Position numbers and translations under genes: made by a program. Below the pieces are notes generated by a model. That model was not told the origin of the DNA. It did not search any database and was given only the letters and a program-made list of their open reading frames with translations. A stretch of DNA of 64,000 nucleotides from Monomorium pharaonis (taxonomy: Eukaryota; Arthropoda; Insecta; Hymenoptera; Formicidae): positions 8,974,373 to 9,038,372 of the forward strand of contig NC_050470.1 of NCBI RefSeq assembly GCF_013373865.1, in the 5' to 3' direction. Positions 57,457 through 64,000 of the stretch are shown in pieces (positions within the stretch are counted from its first letter, which is position 1; each line of letters opens with the position of its first letter).

Positions 57457-58076
57457 TTTCAGAAATGTTCAAAACAGCCTTGACATAAGTGAATTTATAT
57501 TCTTAAAAATATATATTTCTTAAATGGGAAAATATAAATCGCATGAACAAAGTAAAAATAACTGTAACTGCATATCAATAATAAGTGTCTAATGTATATA
57601 ACGTCAGTCAACACCAGCAACAAACGCCAACAATTCGTTTCTCACCACTTTCTTGCATCACTGCTTGTACGATAGATGGCACTTGCCAACTTGCCATTGT
57701 TGTTATTGGTTAATGGTTATTATTATACGTAATGTGTGTCCACCTAAATTTCCACCAAATATAGTCCTTGATGCAATAATTGAATAATAATATAAACGCA
57801 ATCATTTTTACACGTTACGCAAAATTTTTTTGCAATTCTGTACGTAAATCGTGTGCGATATACATCATGCGTAGTATGCATTGATATTTGAAAATATAGT
57901 AGTTGCAGGTATATGCGCATTTTATCCATATATATGTATATACGTATGTGCTCATTTATCAATTGCCCCGAATCAGGCACCAATTATCTTGTGTGCGTGA
58001 CACGACTGATAACGATTTTATTTTAAAATAGTGCGCTGCTTTGGTCTCTTACCCTTCAGTCATTTCAAGAGCGAAA
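57457..58076. promoter_or_regulatory. Divergent promoter interval between DHX35 and MtnB
   Basis: 620 bp separate the ATGs of DHX35 (57456, minus) and MtnB (58077, plus). The genes are head-to-head with no other ORF or repeat between them, so a shared bidirectional promoter is likely. I see no convincing TATA element at a set distance from either ATG. Confidence 0.5.
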
Positions 58077-59414
58077 ATGTCATCAGAAGCTTACGATGCC
58101 AATTATGACAAAGTATGATTGATGTATTGAGTAGTATTTGTAACTGTTATATCGATATATATTTTTCTTTGAAGATATAAAATTATAGAGCTTATAATTA
58201 TAGAGCATATACGTTTAATTGTGATCTTTGATATCAATCTCTGTTCCAAAGTTTTCACACTATTTACATATGCATTTATAAATGTAAAATAAATAATAAA
58301 TAAATAACTTGTTATCTGTTATTTTGTTGCACAGGAACACCCAAGAAATCTCATTCCAGAACTATGTCGGCAGTTTTATCATCTCGGATGGGTGACTGGT
58401 ACTGGTGGTGGTATTTCTATAAAACATGAGTAATATCTGCAATAATATTTGTTTTAACTGAGAGTTATTCTTTTTTCAAACTTCTAGAACTAGACTTTTT
58501 TTTCTTTTTTTCCTCTTAAATGTGAAAAGAAAAAGAGGCAAGATAAACTATATAAGAAATTCAACCCTGAAATATGGAAAAAGAACAAATTTGACTGTAT
58601 CATATCTATATAACTAATATTAAAAGTATAGACACTGATTGAAATTTCTTTACAGGGACAAGATTTACATAGCTCCCTCAGGTGTACAAAAAGAGCGCAT
58701 GATGCCTAATGATATGTTTGTGCAGGATATTGATGGATCAGATCTGGAATTACCTCCACCAGAAAAGAAACTGAAAAAGTCGCAGTGCACCCCGTTATTT
58801 ATGTGCGCATACTTAAGACGCCATGCAGGTGCTGTGATTCACACGCACTCAAAGGTTGCAGTGATGGCAACACTATTGTGGCCTGAGAAAGAAATCAGAA
58901 TTACCCATCTTGAAATGATTAAAGGTATATGTTTAAGTTCCTCTTTCAATTACAGTATAGATTTTAAAGTAACAACTACATAAAATTGTGTGTCAGGTAT
59001 ATGGAACCAGAAAGAGGGTAGAGCGTATCGTTACGACGAAGAGCTGGTAATACCAATCATAGAAAATACTCCTTTCGAGAGAGATTTAAGAGACGATTTA
59101 GATAAAATTATCGTTAGTTACCCTGAAACTTGTGCGGTATTGGTACGCAGACATGGAATTTATGTGTGGGGTAATTCTTGGCAACAGGCGAAAACTATGT
59201 AAGCTAACTCCATCATCACTTTTTCTGTGACGTAGATAAAATTTATTTATTACAATCTTTGTTTCAAAATGTTTCTTTTTCTTTTTACAGGACAGAATGT
59301 TACGATTACTTGCTCGATATCGCAGTTCAAATGAAAAAATATGGATTAGATCCGTCGACAACTCCAAATGATTATGAGTTAAAGCACCAAGCAAAAATAG
59401 AAGAGAATAGTTAA
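58077..59414 (+). CDS. mtnB: Methylthioribulose-1-phosphate dehydratase (MtnB/APIP), 5 coding exons
   Basis: Exons: 58077-58112, 58335-58429, 58656-58924, 58997-59198, 59291-59414, 241 aa (human APIP 242). The class II aldolase/adducin fold is clear. Blocks: EHPRNLIPELCRQFYHLGWV, TGTGGGISIKH, IYIAPSGVQKERM, KKSQCTPLFMCAYL, then zinc ligands HTH (GAVIHTHSKVAVMATLLWP) and the third histidine in VRRHGIYVWG; catalytic glutamate region ITHLEMIKG. The enzyme dehydrates 5-methylthioribulose-1-phosphate in the methionine salvage pathway in the cytosol. In mammals the protein also binds Apaf-1 and limits caspase-9/caspase-1 death signalling. The 3' end faces CWF19L1, 201 bp away. Confidence 0.96.
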
Positions 59415-59615
59415 TAATTTTTATACAAAATTAATTTTTCTACCATGATTCTGTGCCATAATGCCGCATTTCCTATATCTCTAAGCTATGTATAATTTTT
59501 TAATAACGTTAAAAATAAAAATAAAAATAAGTTATAAAATTTTAATTACATATTCCACAGAGATATATACACTATTGTATATTATGTTTATGTCGCATAA
59601 ATAATACAAACATTT

Positions 59616-61613
59616 TCAAGTATCTATATCAAATGGTGCAAATTGTTTTCTAATTTTCTTTGCTAGCTCAGTCTCTTCCTCCTGACTCATATGACAATCT
59701 TTCCAGTCAGATCTGTCGTTGATGTCCAATATCCTATCGGATGCTAATACTTCTCTGCCAAATTGCAATGGGAAGTCTTTCTTGATCCTATAGTACAAAA
59801 TTACTTCATCTGGTAATTCCGCATAAAAATAGAGAATGCCGGGCTTAGCGACCTGTTGAAGATCTGTGTGGGATGGCAGCTCCGATATTTTGAAATTGTT
59901 ACATTCGGCTAGTTCCTGAAAACAAAAATTTGTACATTTGATAATAGACACATTTTAAACATTCTTTAATAAAAAAATGTACCTAGACAAGGATGTATGC
60001 AGAAAAATTTTAGCATTATTTTTATTTAAAAATGTAATGTATAATATATTGTGTTATGTCTAAATTTAATTTTGAAAGTTAATTCTAAATTTAATTATTG
60101 TAACATATAGTAATCTTAAAAAAAATTGATGCCTACAAAATTAAATGCTTACATAATTGTAGTAATTAGAGAAAACATCTTAGCACAATTATAATAATGA
60201 TTGTGAAAGTTTTCCATCTGAGTATATATGTACGTATATATATATATGTATATCTAAGTACCTCGAACATTTCCTTTAGTGCAGGTGCTTGATTTTTATG
60301 AACAGGTACCGCTTGCAATTGACAGTGGGACGTTTTGAAGTTTCTCTCGAAGAACACTGGCACTCTGTCGGTGCTCTCGTAGTACTTGGCCACGGCTTTC
60401 TTGTAGAGATCCATCTCCTCTTTCACATTCTTCGGCAGAATCGATAGACTCTGATGATGCGTTATCGGTAGAATTAAGAAATGATCTTCCACTAGACCAC
60501 CCTTCGCCAGTGCCAAATAGATCTCTGTGCCAACGGAGATCACCAGGTGTTTGGATACCACTGGACTGGATAAGCAGAACCAGCATTTTGACTGGTCGAA
60601 TTCTAGCTTTGCCTTCTTGTTAGAGCTGTTCTGATGCCGCGATCGCTTCTCGTTGGGATCTTTCGAATCCATGTCGTAGAAGAATTGCGTGTGGGCCTGC
60701 TTCTGCGAGGTCATCGTCGGATCGTCGGACAGCATGGATTTGGGATACGGACTTGACGTCTCGTCTGTCGTTTGCATAACTAGATCCGACAGCCTGGTTC
60801 TGTCAACAGGAGTCAAGTTCAACGCGTACAACCATTTCTTCTTCTGCTCGTTCAGCACGGGCGCAAGCGCCATGAACCTAGTAGCTATTTCCATGTTTCC
60901 ATCGCCCTGGCTTTGATTTCTGTAATAATGAAATCAACATCAAAGTAATTTTGTTTGTTTTTAGAAAGTTACCTAAAGAACAAATAAACTCACCGATACG
61001 GCGGCCGTTCGTAATAGATCCCTTCCAAGGCGGAAACGTGATACCTGGGTTTAATGTGAGTAGCAAGCCAGGCGATCAGCTTGGAACCCTCGTACTTGTA
61101 TTCTGGCTTGTTGGCGTCAAGATTGGTTATGCCCTCTGGCCATGGGGACGTCAGCAGGATGTCCACGCCGCGAAAACTCGGCTGGCCCTTCAGGCAGCTG
61201 TTCCTGATGGACACAACGTCGCTCTCGTCGAAGTGAATGGCCGTCTTGTTCTCAGACGGCGAGGTTCTCTCGATTCCGCTAAGATACACTATTTTGAGGC
61301 CAGAACTGGCGACGTACAGGCCACGCTTTCCGAGATACGTGAGATTCTGGCATATCTCATACCCATCCTCGTCGAGATAGTCCTTCAGGTTCGACTCCCG
61401 GTTGGGACCGATGATGTACGTCGGCACGGGGATGGTTTTCTTTCCGGACTTGTACAGCTCCAATTCGGAGTTGTCCGCGCCGAAGAAATTGCCGACGCAC
61501 AACAAGAAATCGAACGGACCGCTTTTCTTGTTGACAGCCTCTACTTTGGAGAAGAGAAAGTTGAAATGCCCTTCTACGTCACCGCAAATAAGGACCTTCT
61601 GCTTGTCACTCAT
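59616..61613 (-). CDS. CWF19L1: CWF19-like protein 1, 3 coding exons
   Basis: Minus exons 61613-60994, 60919-60262, 59915-59616, about 525 aa (human 538). The N-terminal domain is the metallophosphoesterase-like fold (KVLICGDVEGHFNFLFSKVE, LLCVGNFFG). The central part has a cysteine/histidine CwfJ_C_1 domain (CWFCLSSP ... HFLILPITHHQSL), HIT-like. The C-terminal CwfJ_C_2 domain is in exon 3. Family members associate with late spliceosomes and are related to yeast Drn1, a cofactor of debranching enzyme Dbr1. Human mutations cause recessive ataxia. The start is the ATG of MSDKQKVLICGD; the open frame extends 13 codons further upstream but that methionine is less well placed. It is tail-to-tail with MtnB. 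Confidence 0.94.
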
Positions 61614-64000
61614 ATTTGACAATAAAATGCTGATAGCTTGCGTCAATAACAATTAACGATTAATTGATACTCTCAAACATTTCCAGATTGGAAAATAGCT
61701 TTCACTTATTTCTCACCGGGTATGCTGTCTTTTTAAAAAAAATACTGTATCTCACTATTGTTTAATTATTATTTTATAAAACATAAGTTATTTTTAAGTG
61801 TATACCGGAATATTTTCACTCCGTATGTTTATATTCTGATTTGAGTGATCGAAAACCATGGATGTAAGAAAACATAGATGCTAGATGGAGCAAAGAAATA
61901 AGAAACAATCATAGATAGCGGTCACGTAACTTTTATTCTAAGGCAAAAAATTGTTAAACTTTTTTATTAAAACAATTTTTAATATTAATATTATTTGATT
62001 TTTAATATTAATGTTATTAAACTTTAATAATAAAACTGCTTTTTTGAATTATTGATTTAGATATACAATTATATGATTAATTGCAAATAAAATTGTAGAT
62101 AATTTGTATTTTGTGTACATATTAATAGCGTTTTCGACCGGCTTGAGTTAATCGCTCGGGCGCGATTAATGACGTCATAAGGCCAATCACAGTCATTCTT
62201 CTGAAGAAGGGAATAACTGTGATTGGCTAGTTCTAGAGGAAAAGAACCTGAGACTGATTAATCCAGCACCGGTCGAAAACGCCATAATAGAATTTGTAGA
62301 TTAATAGAATTTTAATTTTCAATTAATTAAGAAAATTAATTGTAAAATTTTAATTCCTACTTCTAATAATTAAAACTTCTGTATTATAAGTAGGGTTTAA
62401 GATTAATAATTCAATAACTTTTTTCCTAGGGCGGAAACGTAAAAATTTTTCTCCACTAATGTTCATGAAAAATACCACTTTTCACATTTCCATCCTAAGA
62501 AAAAAATTACTATAGATGTCTATGATTAGAAATCTAAAAGAGCGGCCTTTTTCGTGAAATTAGTAAAACTTCTTGTTCTACACTACTGCCACCAACATAC
62601 ACTTCAGCATACGGAACTATATAGTCACTTCTATTTTCTAGAATTGTCGATAAAGCAAATTGTAGATTAAGTTCTATATATATTCTCCTAATTTTCTATT
62701 TGAAGACTGAGTTTGAATACTGTTACAATTTTTAATGATTTTTCAAATATCTTAAATTACAAAGATTATTTAATTTAATAATTTATTTATTATATAATAA
62801 TATTTATATGTATACATCTATTAAATTAAAATCATTTTTAATTAATAAAATCATAGATATTAAATTGATTTAAAAAGAAAAGAAAAAGAAAAGAAAATTG
62901 TAGTTAGCTTGAAAGTTCGCACCTCGAAAAGCATTTTATTCTTACTTAAAGAATTTTTTAATATATGTAGAATTTCTTTTCATATCAGCCAATCTGACAA
63001 ACTCAATACAAATTAAAAAAAATATAATATATATTTTTATTATCATGATATTTAATAATATGTATAATATGTAAAAATTAATTAACGCTAGACTGTGTAA
63101 TGATGCCTCATTGTTATTTAGCATTAAAATTGGAATTTATTATCAAAAACAATAAAAATGTAAATCTAATAAAAGTACGCGCCCAATGAATAAATAATAA
63201 AATCCTCCAGTTGAAATTAAATTAAATACATATCGCAAAGTGCGAGAATATTGATATTTCGAACGTGACGAACAATATAAAATGCTCCCTTCTTTTTTTA
63301 AAGTTTTGCAAAAAATGAAATGGAATGTATTATGAAAAAATAAGGATGGTGAAAGAGATTGAAAGAATTATATGCTTTAAATAAAAACTAATACTTGTAC
63401 GAAAGGATATTTCTTTGTGATATTTATGATTACTTTTTAGAAAAAAATGCTTGTTTACACTTTATTTATTATGTACCTTGTTACATTTTATTGACATATA
63501 GTGAAGAAGTGTGCGACGAAATTTCTGTAATCCTTTATCTTGAAAAATCTAGAAAGAGAAAGGCAGATCGCGACATGAATCTTTCTTTCTACTACTATAT
63601 CCTGTTATTGTCAAATAAGATCGAATAGCGATAACTCCGCTTTTAAAATATTTTGTATATCGATTGTTTATTAAATTGACAAATTCTAATTTTAAATACC
63701 AAAAAGTTTTTAAGAAAAGATTATAACATAAAAAGCCAAAGAATCCTGGAAAAACAATCGGAGTGTTTTTCATCATATTCAAAAAGCATTTATTGTCGAG
63801 ATTGAAATGCGGTTGAATTCTACAACGGACCAATGGATGTAAAACTTTCGTTTCAGTCTTTTTGTAAATCGTAATTACTTGCACGTGAGGAATGAACGAT
63901 TTGGCTATTAAGCAGATACGATTTTTGACTGACGTCTGAAAAAACTACTACCTGTAGCGCATCTGGGTACGGCATTCAATGGGTCAAATAATGTGCAAGG
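61614..64000. other. CWF19L1 upstream and intergenic DNA, no gene identified
   Basis: AT-rich, with one palindromic element (62128-62283). A 111-aa minus-strand frame at 63549-63884 shows no family I recognise. It could be part of a gene continuing past the right edge, but has no supporting splice structure that I can see. Confidence 0.6.
62128..62283. repeat. Palindromic MITE with GCGTTTTCGACCGG ends
   Basis: Termini gcgttttcgaccggcttgag and the complement ending gcaccggtcgaaaacgc. The inner matches gattggct and agccaatc-like words continue the arms (aaggccaatcacagt / actgtgattggct). The element is 156 bp and lies about 515 bp upstream of the CWF19L1 start. Confidence 0.8.

Noticed and set aside
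60951..61619. 222-aa plus-strand frame opposite CWF19L1
   Set aside because: Antisense shadow of the CWF19L1 first exon; no family resemblance.
63549..63884. 111-aa minus-strand open frame near the right edge
   Set aside because: No recognised motif and no splice partners visible; kept only as a remark in the intergenic entry.

Overview
This is a gene-dense stretch of an animal nuclear genome, almost certainly an insect and probably a hymenopteran. I suspect an ant from the AT-rich introns, the many small fold-back transposons and the gene set, but no single marker proves it. Genes are split by short GT-AG introns, the encoded proteins are closest to metazoan families, and one gene (ceramide phosphoethanolamine synthase) is typical of insects. 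I rebuilt exon structures by hand from splice sites, reading phase and family similarity. Ten genes appear complete, and every predicted CDS keeps its frame from ATG to stop.

Layout, left to right. (1) 408-4715 (+): an MFSD6-like 12-TM major facilitator protein. (2) 4.7-9.1 kb: non-coding, with inverted repeats and a mariner/Tc-like remnant. (3) 9106-14991 (-): a protein with an ATRX-type ADD domain and no helicase (insect ADD1 type); its long last intron holds a degenerate transposase-like ORF and fold-back repeats. (4) 15-20 kb: a repeat graveyard with nested palindromic elements, including a 1.1-kb element whose ends are arrays of a GACGTC motif. (5) 20049-23112 (+): TBC1D19, a Rab-GAP family protein. 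(6) 24622-31433 (+): coronin-7/POD1, with duplicated WD40 propellers and an acidic tail ending in a three-codon exon.

(7) 33805-35417 (-): UFM1, the ubiquitin-fold modifier. Its first intron contains a complete intronless ORF (34347-35300) on the same strand that resembles FANCF, a Fanconi anaemia core-complex subunit. (8) 38782-45300 (-): an insulin-degrading enzyme of 13 coding exons. (9) 47432-57456 (-): DHX35-type DEAH-box RNA helicase in 12 coding exons. Its 5.6-kb second intron encloses an intronless ceramide phosphoethanolamine synthase gene (53098-54174). Another intron carries a ~520-bp hairpin whose apex is a tRNA-Glu-like sequence. (10) 58077-59414 (+): methylthioribulose-1-phosphate dehydratase (MtnB/APIP), head-to-head with DHX35. 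(11) 59616-61613 (-): CWF19L1, tail-to-tail with MtnB. From 61.6 to 64 kb I see only one palindromic element.

The genes do not form one pathway. DHX35 and CWF19L1 both belong to RNA processing; UFM1 and the FANCF-like protein share a promoter region at most. The most unusual structures are the two same-strand nested genes (the FANCF-like ORF in UFM1 and CPES in DHX35), the tRNA-capped hairpin, and the dense set of palindromic mobile elements, several of them nested or interleaved.
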